In this document: positions 43,501-51,150 of the stretch, piece by piece
How the letters are laid out: every line of letters starts with the position of its first letter
Numbering within the stretch: the stretch's first letter is position 1
NCBI GenBank assembly: GCA_004431415.1
Contig: QPMI01000564.1
Span: forward strand, 1 to 64,000
Reading direction: 5' to 3'
Source: Cyanophora paradoxa
Taxonomy: Eukaryota; Glaucocystophyceae; Cyanophorales; Cyanophoraceae
Length of the DNA: 64,000 bases
The notes under the pieces: generated by a model
What the model was told of the DNA's origin: nothing
The model's database searches: none
The model's input: the letters and a program-made list of their open reading frames with translations, nothing else
Translations under genes and position numbers: made by a program

Positions 43501-44350
43501 CGGGGACGGCTGGGTCCCCGCGGTCCGGCGCATTTAGAGACCGTGCGAAAGGCTTCTTCTACATCTCAAATGCTTATGCTATCGTTCCGCGCATGCGCCG
43601 CGGCGTGGGCGCGCGGAAAGTTGCCCGGGCCTGTGCAGGATCGAATTTTTGCCATCGGGCACCTTCCTGCGCTGTTCCGGCTCCGAAAAGCGGATATCTG
43701 GAGTGCGCAGGCCCTGCTATGTCTATGCGCGCCAGTACGCATCGAACGCGCGCGTCGGGGGACCGGCCGGAACCGGCTGGATCAAAATTTCGATCGACTC
43801 TTTGGACTGGAGCGTCGGCGGCGGCCGAAATCGAGCTTGCCGCGATGCGTGCGCTCTTTGCTGTCATCCTGACCGCTCTGGGACGTCCCTGGCAGGCTTT
43901 CGTCGGGGGACCGGGTCCCACTTTTTGGAGTTTCGCGATCGAGGCGGGGTATAAATACCGGAATTGATCCGTGAGGGAAATTCGATTTTCGCGCGATGCC
44001 CAGGGGAGAACGATCGAATCTTCTTGGGTAAATTCTAGGGGAGCCATGAGTGCGAAAATAGATCAATGGAGCCGTGTAACTCTGTGTGACGTCGGAGACC
44101 GTTCGCTTTCATTGCGGAGGTTGCGAACCTGGACGGTCGGACCAATCGCAGAGCGGTAGAAAAAAAATAGATGGGGACGTTCACCATCGACCTACGGAAG
44201 AGGCTTCGCCCGACAAGCCCTGGGCGAAGCCTCAGCCGCCCTCCTCGCGCCCCCCTTTATCATCGCGGCCCGTCGTTGCTGTTGCTGGGTCGGTGGGGCA
44301 GGGAGAGGTGAGGGGAGGACTGGTGAGATGGAATATAATAATGGGAGGCT
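34597..44350 (+). repeat. Tandem array of ~1.3-1.5-kb units related to the 17.6-kb mobile repeat
   Basis: The landmark CAAGCCCTGGGC recurs at 34597, 35895, 37227, 38556, 39868, 41165, 42687 and 44214. Unit lengths are about 1.30-1.33 kb, then about 1.52 kb for the last two; one enlarged unit carries an internal duplication at 41.9-42.2 kb. Units 34597 and 39868, and 35895 and 41165, are near-identical pairs 5.27 kb apart, indicating a four-unit higher-order duplication. Most internal junctions carry GAGGCTTCGCC and GGCGAAGCCTC, the terminal inverted repeats of the isolated copy, about 36 bp apart. Each unit contains 149-bp sub-repeats, A/T-rich GGAATATAATTATG patches and a GGGGTATAAATACCGG string. 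Open frames inside repeat between units but drift in phase, so I do not call genes. Confidence 0.88.
35640..35670 (+). promoter_or_regulatory. TATA-box-like string conserved in the array units
   Basis: CCCGGGGTATAAATACCGG followed by AATTGATCC. The equivalent recurs near 38305, 39606, 40917 and 43947, with GTATAAGTACTGG variants near 36966 and 42426. It follows GGGACCGGGTCCCACTTTTTG in each unit. The layout resembles a eukaryotic core promoter, but no downstream gene is evident. Confidence 0.4.
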
Positions 44351-44803
44351 CGCATGCAGGTAACCCCCACCAATTGCGCGCAAAAAAGCCGACCATGTCA
44401 ATAAGCAGCTCTTACATCTCCCACAATTCTCAGTGCGAAAATCACAAATTCGCACTGAGCCACACTGTATTTTTCGAACTTCTAACCTCTCCTTACTGAA
44501 ACCAATCACGAAACCCATTCAATCTCCTATTTTCTAATCTCTTACCATTTTCAGTAAGCCCTAAAACCCTCCCTCGATTTCTCAGTAAGGACAGTAAGAC
44601 CCCTATTTTTACGAAATGTTCCCGATAGTTTCCAAACTGTTTTCAGTTAGCAAATTGAAAAATAAAGGTGACCCCCACCGATAGCCTTAATCCGGATAAA
44701 TCAAATACGAAATCAAGGTGACCCCCACCGATAGAGTACAATGAATTCGCGAGTATGTGCATGAGCAAGCATGCCAAAAATGCCCACCTGCACACACTCG
44801 CGA

Positions 44804-44893
44804 CTTCAATCGAAATGTACGAATCGAAATGTACGAATCGAAATGTACTTCAATCGAAATGTACGAATCGAAATGTACGAATCGAAATGTACG
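44804..44893 (+). repeat. Six short tandem repeats AATCGAAATGTAC
   Basis: Units of 14 bp (GAATCGAAATGTAC), with two preceded by CTTC to give 16-17 bp. Six copies in a row, nearly identical, so recent in origin. Confidence 0.85.
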
Positions 44894-44944
44894 ATTAGCA
44901 TATTTACGACGAAGTACGACGATAGACCACGTTAAAATACACTC

Positions 44945-44973
44945 GCGCCCCGCCCACTATGCAAGATACATGC
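44945..44973 (+). repeat. 29-bp direct repeat, left copy
   Basis: Begins GCGCCCCGCCCACTATGCAA and is identical to 48339-48367. After it both copies continue with a related TCTATGAAAAATA...ACAAT string, so the similarity extends to ~65 bp. The two copies bracket the speD/DUF5710/palindrome cassette. Confidence 0.85.
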
Positions 44974-45248
44974 AAACAACATGCGAGTTCTATGAAAAAT
45001 AAACAATTCAGTCATGTATATATTTCGTATATATGTCTGAACCTCCGTGCTTGTGATCCCGCACAACTTTCACTTTTTTGGTTTTTCTTTTTTTCGCATA
45101 TTCCGACATATACATATATACACCGACGTCACCGACACACTGGGGGTCATCAAATCACGGCGACTCCGGAAACATATATGGATGGAATGCCGGCGCCCCA
45201 CACAAATTCGTCGACCAATCAGGATAGGATCGCCGGATAGAATTACCC

Positions 45249-45440
45249 GGGGCGATAGTATCGCCGGATAGTATGACCTCGGGGCGATAGTATCGCCGGA
45301 TAGTATGACCTCGGGGCGATAGTATCGCCGGATAGTATGCCCTCGGGGCGATAGTATCGCCGGATAGTATGACCTTGGGGCGATAGTATCGCCGGATAGT
45401 ATGACCTCGGGGCGATAGTATCGCCGGATAGTATACCCGA
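45249..45440 (+). repeat. Six 32-bp tandem repeats with a palindromic core
   Basis: GGGGCGATAGTATCGCCGGA plus TAGTATGACCTC, starting at 45249, 45281, 45313, 45345, 45377 and 45409. The core GGCGATAGTATCGCC is palindromic apart from its centre. There is no unique spacer, so this is a minisatellite and not a CRISPR. Confidence 0.9.
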
Positions 45441-45969
45441 TAGCCGGGTAGTGTGCTCAGCAATTGATGACGTGGCATATATATATATGTATATAACTGA
45501 CCAGTGACTGACTCAGTGACCGACTTGCCACTGTTGCCGGTTGCAATTTTCAAGTCCCGAGTCCCCAGTCCCGAGTCCCGACTTGATAACACCGGCGATC
45601 GCGACTTCGCGGAGACCCCCCCTTCCGTTTTTCCCGCATAACTTTGGACAGGAAGCCGATCTCGGCGCGCTCTCAATTGCTATGTGCTCACAACTTGATT
45701 CCGGGCATGATGGTTATGCTTTGACTAGCTTAGCCTACCGTGGAGCAAAGACCGACTTCGATTTCTGCACAAGTGCCCGAAAACGGAGGCGTCCGCTACA
45801 TTCTGAGCGCCGGCGCGTGTTCCCGGAGGGCTCCACTAGTCATACTTTGCATCCGTGTGCGTATAGAGTAGTTCTACGCTACTACAAAGCGGCGCGGTCA
45901 GATTCGCAAAAGGCGCGATTTGGCGGCTACGAAAGCACATAGCTCACAAAAATATCGACTTAAATAATA

Positions 45970-46362
45970 ATGGATTCCCGATACCGCGGCTACCACGTCA
46001 TGCTCGACTATATAACCGAGCCGTTCACCGAGTCCCCGGAGGCATGCGCCGAGTGGATCACAGCGAACCTATCGCAATATATCACAGATCGCAATATGCG
46101 CATCGTGCACCAGCACACTTGCATTTTCGATGGCTCTATTTCCCCTCCCGGTTTCGCGATTGGCTTTCTATTAGATGAGTCGCACGCAACAGCCCACTCT
46201 TATAGCGACAGGGGACTCTTAGCAATCGATATCTTCACCTGCGGGTCAAATGCCGAAGCGAAGACAATGGGTATAGCACGGGACATTAACGAACTCATAC
46301 AAGAAAGGCTGAAAGTGCGAAAGTGGGACTTACAGGTCGAGCAAAGGTTCCCAATTTCATAA
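45970..46362 (+). CDS. speD: S-adenosylmethionine decarboxylase proenzyme (SpeD type), 130 aa
   Basis: Makes decarboxylated S-adenosylmethionine, the aminopropyl donor for spermidine and spermine. The protein shows the family core: VHQHTCIFDG, PPGFAIGFLLDESHATAH and LLAIDIFTCG. E70-S71 in DESH is the expected self-cleavage site giving the pyruvoyl group on S71. H76 and C91 sit 5 and 20 residues after it, the same spacing as the catalytic Ser/His/Cys set of the bacterial/archaeal short-chain enzyme. At 130 residues it has the prokaryotic-type length and is far shorter than the fused eukaryotic AdoMetDC. No signal peptide. It is preceded by an A/T-rich leader (AAATATCGACTTAAATAATA). No other polyamine gene is visible. 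A viral or bacterial origin is likely. Confidence 0.9.
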   Translation: MDSRYRGYHVMLDYITEPFTESPEACAEWITANLSQYITDRNMRIVHQHTCIFDGSISPPGFAIGFLLDESHATAHSYSDRGLLAIDIFTCGSNAEAKTMGIARDINELIQERLKVRKWDLQVEQRFPIS

Positions 46363-46386
46363 AAAATGAAAAAAACGACATATACA

Positions 46387-46701
46387 TTAATGCTCCTTGA
46401 TCGGAAACTTGCCCATTAGCGGGTGATCGAGACCCATGACATACCAGCATCGCATAACGGGATCCCAGCGGGCTTTCTCAGCCTTCGCTTGATCCTTAAA
46501 TTCATAAGGAATATCGAGGTAAACCTTCACGTTTCTTTGATACACTTGCTCATAGCTTAAAGTCTTGAACTGAGAGCATAGGGGGTGATCTTTCTGTGTC
46601 ACATACCAGCAAGAATTCTCGGGATCCCACTTTCCACCGAGGGATTTCGCAACGTTCTTTTTATCATAGGGAATATCAACATAATGCTTTTCACCCTCCA
46701 T
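46387..46701 (-). CDS. Tandem DUF5710-domain protein, 104 aa
   Basis: Two copies of a ~30-residue domain: residues 7-35 (YVDIPYDKKNVAKSLGGKWD, then PENSCWYV) and 60-88 (VYLDIPYEFKDQAKAEKARW, then DPVMRCWYV). The pattern (V/Y)YLDIPYxxKxxAKxxGxxWDPxxxxWYV is that of DUF5710, a small domain often found with replication, primase or mobile-element proteins; its biochemical role is not established. It converges on speD, the two stops being 24 bp apart. AT-rich composition matches the viral block. Confidence 0.8.
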   Translation of the reverse strand: MEGEKHYVDIPYDKKNVAKSLGGKWDPENSCWYVTQKDHPLCSQFKTLSYEQVYQRNVKVYLDIPYEFKDQAKAEKARWDPVMRCWYVMGLDHPLMGKFPIKEH

Positions 46702-46900
46702 CGCTTTTATATTTACCGGAGAAAATAATTTCGGGGTTTGTTATGAACGAGATGACCGAAGAATGCGCGTAGTAGGGGCTGTATAGCTTGCGCTCTGATT
46801 CTTGAATGATTTATACCACCGCTGACTGTTTACCTCTGAGAGCTTCTCAGTGCCGGCAATCGTTAATTTCGCGAGCTCTCTAAGCGCCCTCTTAGTCTTC

Positions 46901-46971
46901 ACACATATAAAAACAAATATTATTATCCCTCGCGTTCCGCTCAGGATAATAATATTTGTTTTTATATGTGT
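46901..46971. repeat. Perfect 28-bp inverted repeat with 15-base loop
   Basis: ACACATATAAAAACAAATAT plus TATTATCC is exactly complementary to the sequence at 46944-46971; the loop is CTCGCGTTCCGCTCA. It is a strong hairpin in non-coding DNA downstream of nothing obvious. Possibly a terminal repeat pair or MITE remnant. Confidence 0.9.
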
Positions 46972-47163
46972 GTTACTATAAGTTATATAAAGATATTAGC
47001 AATTTTATCATAGTGTATATCGATATGTGATATGTATTCTATCGGTAGTTCGTAAATGAATCAATAAAAATAATATAAGTATCGTGGAATCTTTGTAAAA
47101 TATGTATATATAATATGTAATCGCGATATAGCCGATATGTGTTTACGATGCGCGATGTGTATC

Positions 47164-47346
47164 TAAAACAACTACAATGTGCTGCTTGGGACGCGCCTCA
47201 TATAGTCATGTGTATCACCTACGTAGCTTCGATAGGGTGGGGCGGGTGGGGTGAGGTGGGGCATTTTTTTGAATTCCCTAAAATGTTTCACTCCCAAAAA
47301 TTCTTGGTCAAAAAAGACCCCACCCAACCCCACTTACCCCACCCTG
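47164..47346. repeat. Motif-plus-palindrome module, element 2 copy 1
   Basis: The motif AAACAACTACAATGTGCTGC, then TTGGGACGCG (from 47166), is followed ~40 bp later by a ~113-bp imperfect palindrome (47234-47346). Left arm AGGGTGGGGCGGGTGGGGTG, right arm CCCCACCCAACCCCACTTAC and CCCACCCTGT, with a T-rich and A-rich interior. Repeated at 47554-47666 and 48025-48138. Confidence 0.8.
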
Positions 47347-47553
47347 TATTATTCTCTTTATCTATGATTGATTTCAATGTAATTTAAATATAAATATGTA
47401 TGATTGAGTATGTTAAATTAATACTGGGTGGGGTGTGAGGGTGGGGTGTGAGTGGTATCGGTATGGTAGTCCAATCTAAGATGGCACACATAAAATCATG
47501 ATGTGTTATTTTTACTTCCGGTTTGATACTTATCGGACTTCGATAACTTCGAT

Positions 47554-47666
47554 AGGGTGGGGCGGGTGGGGTGAGGTGGGGCATTTTTTTGAATTCCCTA
47601 AAATAATTCCCCCTCAAAAATTCTTGGTCAAAAAAGACCCCACCCAACCCCACTTACCCCACCCTG
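47554..47666. repeat. G/C-arm palindrome, element 2 copy 2
   Basis: Near-identical to 47234-47346 in arms and interior (GCATTTTTTTGAATTCCCTA and TTCTTGGTCAAAAAAGACCC are shared). It lies exactly 320 bp downstream, within a longer direct repeat that also includes the TTAATACTGGGTGGGGTGTG / TTAATACCGGGTGGGGTGTG string after each. Confidence 0.85.
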
Positions 47667-47873
47667 TATCTTTTATTATATTTATGATTGATTTCAATGT
47701 AATTAATGTATAAAGTATAGAGATTATGTATGTTAAATTAATACCGGGTGGGGTGTGAGGGTGGGGTGTGAAAGTGGTATCAGCCAACCATTTAATAATT
47801 ACGATATTGAACCGACGTGATACCGACGAGATATGATATATTCAGATCGTATTAGAACGGCGCGATCACTAAG

Positions 47874-48138
47874 AAAAACAAGTATCATGTGCTGTATATT
47901 TCGCGATCCCTGAATCGCGAATCGATAGGGTGGGGTGAGAAAGTGGGGCACCACCCTCACTGTATACACTGTGATATGATCGCAATCCCGATGTAGCCTA
48001 CTATGATATCGTGCGGACTTCGATAGGGTGGGGTAAGTGGGGTGAGGTGGGGCATTTTTTTGAATCCCTTAAATTTTTGGGGGGTCAAATATTTTTGGGC
48101 AAAAAAGACCCCACCCAACCCCACCCTCCCCACCCTGT
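47874..48138. repeat. Motif-plus-palindrome module, element 2 copy 3
   Basis: A diverged copy of the motif (AACAAGTATCATGTGCTGTA, then TATTTCGCG) followed by a short GGGTGGGG/CCACCCTC pair near 47930 and a full palindrome at 48025-48138. The palindrome interior differs most here (TTTTTGGGGGGTC). Confidence 0.7.
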
Positions 48139-48338
48139 ATTACTTATCGATACACCTCACTTATTTCAATGTATAAACTCTATTAAATTAGATAGTAAAT
48201 ATGTATAGAAATAACGAGATTGTAGTATAGGGTGGGGTGTAGGGTGGGGGCAAAATGCAAACTGAATCAGTGCGATATAATTTAGTGAACACAAAGTGGA
48301 TATGAAGTGGATACGAAGTGGATACGAAGGGGATAAGT

Positions 48339-48367
48339 GCGCCCCGCCCACTATGCAAGATACATGC
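48339..48367 (+). repeat. 29-bp direct repeat, right copy
   Basis: Identical to 44945-44973 (GCGCCCCGCCCACTATGCAA onward). It lies about 210 bp before the end of the minus-strand fibre gene and may mark an insertion or recombination boundary. Confidence 0.85.
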
Positions 48368-48578
48368 CTTTCTTATGCATGATCTATGAAAAATAACAAT
48401 AAACCCAGTCGTCAGACAAGCTGCCTCGGCTGCGCCTCTCTCATTCTTCGAATTCTTCACATAGAAGCACTCACAGGAATTTCGCTTGCCTTTCGAACAG
48501 TCCCCCTTGCAAACGCTTGCTCCACAATCGCTTCCTTTGTGAGTGGAATCGGAATTCCAGCTTCAAAAGCGCGCTCTC

Positions 48579-49637
48579 TTAAAGGGGAGCTTTGAGATCA
48601 ACTTGCGTTTTTAATTCTTTTATGGCTTCAACCAGCAACCCAACAATGCTTGAATACTCAACTCCATAATAGCCATTGATATCCTGATTTACAACCTCAG
48701 GAAGAATTGGTAAAACATCCTGAGCAACTAATCCTATTTTATTTGTATTGTTTGGATCATCATTCCATTTGTATGTAACACCTGTTAGGTTGATTACTTT
48801 GTTAAGAGCATTTTCGATAGGAGCAATGTCATGCTTCCATCTTCGATCACTTGCGTTTGTGTATAGACCACCAGTCACAGGGGCATATCCAGCACCATAA
48901 TTATTTCGGAAATACACGTTTTGATTTGCCTTGTATAAATCAAAGTATACACTCCCCCCTGTGAAGCAAACAACGGACAAACCATTGTTCAAACCTGCAT
49001 TTGTAAAAGCTACTGCATTAGTGACAGATGATTCGGGCATCATTAATGCAGGTGTGTATGCGTGTGTCGATGTTGCAATTCTTTGCGAAAATGTCCCAGT
49101 GGTTCCACTTATTCCTCCATTTGCTGTAAGAAGCCCTGAAAAAGTTCCAGTGGTTCCAGTAACTCCTCCATTCGCTGAAAGTAGCCCTGAGAAAGTCCCA
49201 GTGGTTCCACTAACACCACCATTTGCTGTAAGAAGCCCAGTAAATCCACTCGTCCCACTTACTGTCATTGTCCCATTCACAGCCAGTGCAGTCCCAATCC
49301 ATGCCCCGCCACTGTAAACTTGAAAAGCCGCCGAATTCCTATCAGCCGGATTAAAAGCCGTTTTGGAATCCTGTTGACCTTCATATAGATTTTCTTTGGT
49401 GACCAGCCCCGAAGAGATTGCGGGTCGATTAGATACGATCATTTGAGTAGCTTTAACGAGTCCATCAATCTTGTCAGCTCTGAGTTCTTTGACTCTGAGT
49501 ATGCTTTGGTCATTAAAAGAATCGGTTTTCGCTGTCTCAGTCGAAGGGTGGCTCGGAGATAAATCATAGACTGTGTGTTGAACATTATGGACAGCACTGG
49601 CTGATAAGGAAAACACAGGTGTGAATACAGTCGACAT
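48579..49637 (-). CDS. Fibre protein with C-terminal S74 intramolecular chaperone, 352 aa (element 2)
   Basis: Three parts. Residues 1-115 carry the anchor domain shared with the element 1 fibres (STETAKTDSFNDQ, ILRVKELRADKIDGLVKATQ, YSGGAWIG). Residues 120-185 hold collagen-like/beta-helix-type repeats of GTTGTFSGLLTANGG. Residues ~262-345 form a peptidase S74 chaperone: SDRRWKHDIAPIENAL, VTYKWN, KIGLVAQDVLPILPEVV and YSSIVGLLVEAIKEL. In this family the domain assists trimer folding and then cleaves itself off with a Ser/Lys dyad; S263 and K268 in SDRRWK fit. It is best known from phage tail spikes. The protein probably binds the host surface. Confidence 0.85.
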   Translation of the reverse strand: MSTVFTPVFSLSASAVHNVQHTVYDLSPSHPSTETAKTDSFNDQSILRVKELRADKIDGLVKATQMIVSNRPAISSGLVTKENLYEGQQDSKTAFNPADRNSAAFQVYSGGAWIGTALAVNGTMTVSGTSGFTGLLTANGGVSGTTGTFSGLLSANGGVTGTTGTFSGLLTANGGISGTTGTFSQRIATSTHAYTPALMMPESSVTNAVAFTNAGLNNGLSVVCFTGGSVYFDLYKANQNVYFRNNYGAGYAPVTGGLYTNASDRRWKHDIAPIENALNKVINLTGVTYKWNDDPNNTNKIGLVAQDVLPILPEVVNQDINGYYGVEYSSIVGLLVEAIKELKTQVDLKAPL

Positions 49638-49658
49638 CTTTTGATTGTTCTTTACTTA

Positions 49659-51113
49659 TTAAGCGAGAATATTATTGTTTTGGAGAGGTCCGACAGCAAT
49701 CCAATGGAGTTTAAGGGTTCTTTCGTTTTGAGGCACATTCGTATAATTGATCGCCGAATAACAAGTAAATATAGCAATCCAAGTGAATTTATTTTTGAAC
49801 CCAATGCGATTCCCGAACTGATATTCAGAAGAGAGATATATGCTATTGGTGAAATCGACACTCGTTAAAATAATACTGTTTTCGAGAGTAGCATTAACTA
49901 TTGGATCACTATAATATGGGGTAGAAAACGTAACGGTTCCTGATGCTGTAAACACTTGCCCTACTGTATAAACTTGATTAGGTATAACTACATCCGCTGT
50001 CCCCTGTTGCACATATGCATTTGGATTTACATAGCTACCGAAATTCGTGAGCAACTCGATGCTGTGATTGTGAGTAGGTGGCGAAGTAGGTGTGTTAATC
50101 AGGTCATCATAATTTCCACTTGTAGCCACAGCATGTAGGTTTGGTGTGTTTATCAGATCATCATAATTTCCACTTGTAGCCACAGCATGTAGGTTTGGTG
50201 TGTTTATCAGATCATCATAATTTCCACTTGTGGCAACAGCATGTAAATTCGGTTTAGTAAATAATCTATCCCATGTCCCATTGAAAGGTAGTGTAGATTC
50301 TGATATAATTACACCTTGATCGATCCAACGAGGTATATAGCTTGTGAAATCGGGAGGATTTACAAGATCATAGTAATTTCCTGTGTATGCTACACTACTC
50401 CAAGTCGGCTTCTGAATGATATCACTCCACTTCCCACTGAATCCCGCCGGCACATCTGTAAGCTCCTTATAGCTCACCTTTTGCTTTGGTATAGACAGCT
50501 CAATTGGTGAGAATGCACCCGAAAGGCGATTTTCAGAGGTGAAATACATGAGACTTTGACTGTTAGGGAACTCATCCACGAGATTAAATGTGAAATTCGT
50601 GGGTAATTCGAGGCGGCTGATTGGGGTGTTGTCGCCCAATATAAATTCGGCACCTGTATGGACGACCGGATTTCTTTGGATATACATATTGGATGCACCT
50701 ATTACAGGTGCTACAATGGGCACATCTGAACATACAAGGTTGCAAGTGATGGAGAAAATGGTTTTAGGGGCGAATAGATTGCAATCAAAGGTCACAGTAG
50801 CTGGATCAATAGTAGGATCGACATTTGAACAGATCTGAAACATCCACCCTCCCACACAGTTGCAATTTAGATTTCGAAAGGCTGTTCCTGCCATTGCATC
50901 CACATAGCCAATCCCATTTGCTATGTCATATATGTGACCAAACTCGTAACCAAAAATGTCATTCCACAGATTGGAAGCCATAGCTCCCATCACATACCCT
51001 TTTAGATCTACTATCAGGTCATTGGATTCACTGGGTATATTGGCATGGGTTATATAAAATTGATTATCCAAGACAGCATTCTTTATTGTCGTTTCTACTA
51101 TGGGTTCAGTCAT
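49659..51113 (-). CDS. Repeat-bearing fibre/attachment protein, 484 aa (element 2)
   Basis: N-terminal ~180 residues include a Cys-rich part (LNCNCVGGWMFQICSN, FDCNLFA, ITCNLVCSD). Then come tail-fibre-type repeats of the form YxELxDxP...KWSDIIxKPxxSxVAxxGxYxDL. Three exact or near-exact 18-residue units follow (PNLHAVATSGNYDDLINT), encoded by 54-bp repeats at about 50099-50260. The SGNYxDLxNxP motif is widespread in phage fibres. The C-terminal domain ends FTWIAIFTCYSAINY...TLKLHWIAVG, which resembles H-type-lectin-like folds at fibre tips; that is tentative. It is the middle gene of three minus-strand surface-protein genes. Confidence 0.65.
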   Translation of the reverse strand: MTEPIVETTIKNAVLDNQFYITHANIPSESNDLIVDLKGYVMGAMASNLWNDIFGYEFGHIYDIANGIGYVDAMAGTAFRNLNCNCVGGWMFQICSNVDPTIDPATVTFDCNLFAPKTIFSITCNLVCSDVPIVAPVIGASNMYIQRNPVVHTGAEFILGDNTPISRLELPTNFTFNLVDEFPNSQSLMYFTSENRLSGAFSPIELSIPKQKVSYKELTDVPAGFSGKWSDIIQKPTWSSVAYTGNYYDLVNPPDFTSYIPRWIDQGVIISESTLPFNGTWDRLFTKPNLHAVATSGNYDDLINTPNLHAVATSGNYDDLINTPNLHAVATSGNYDDLINTPTSPPTHNHSIELLTNFGSYVNPNAYVQQGTADVVIPNQVYTVGQVFTASGTVTFSTPYYSDPIVNATLENSIILTSVDFTNSIYLSSEYQFGNRIGFKNKFTWIAIFTCYSAINYTNVPQNERTLKLHWIAVGPLQNNNILA

Positions 51114-51150
51114 TATACTCTATTATGGAATACTACAAAAATTAAGGTTG

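Larger units (their letters stand above)
44351..45681. other. Short-repeat-rich spacer between the 1.3-kb array and element 2
   Basis: No supported gene. It contains two copies of AAGGTGACCCCCACCGATAG (44667 and 44715), six ~14-17-bp AATCGAAATGTAC repeats (44804-44893), a 29-bp direct repeat arm (44945-44973), a 32-bp tandem repeat (45249-45440), a TATATATATATGTATATA tract near 45478 and a CCCGAGTCCC run near 45555-45585. The base composition shifts here from GC-rich to mixed. Confidence 0.6.
46702..48578. other. Non-coding palindrome-rich left region of element 2
   Basis: Apart from the features listed separately, this 1.9-kb stretch holds no supported gene. It is A/T-rich with embedded G-tracts: GGGTGGGG-type arms at 47234-47666 and 48025-48138, GGGTGGGGTGTGAGGGTGGG near 47428 and 47746, and GGTGGGGTGTAGGGTGGGGG near 48231. 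The runs of guanines could form quadruplexes. Its position and content parallel the 16.2-17.2-kb region of element 1. Confidence 0.5.

Noticed and set aside
34862-44499. Many 60-180-codon frames in the 1.3-kb units
   Set aside because: They repeat because the DNA repeats. The same DNA is open in several phases and no product is consistent between units.
45249-45440. CRISPR array
   Set aside because: Regular 32-bp repeats, but the units are contiguous with no unique spacers and no cas-like gene nearby.
45541-45942. Frame just upstream of speD (ATG at 45682)
   Set aside because: No motif, no counterpart and repeat-derived 5' part; retained only as a possible leader region.
48188-48595. Short frames on both strands downstream of the S74 fibre gene
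   Set aside because: No domain or homologue; they cover G-rich palindromic and direct-repeat DNA.
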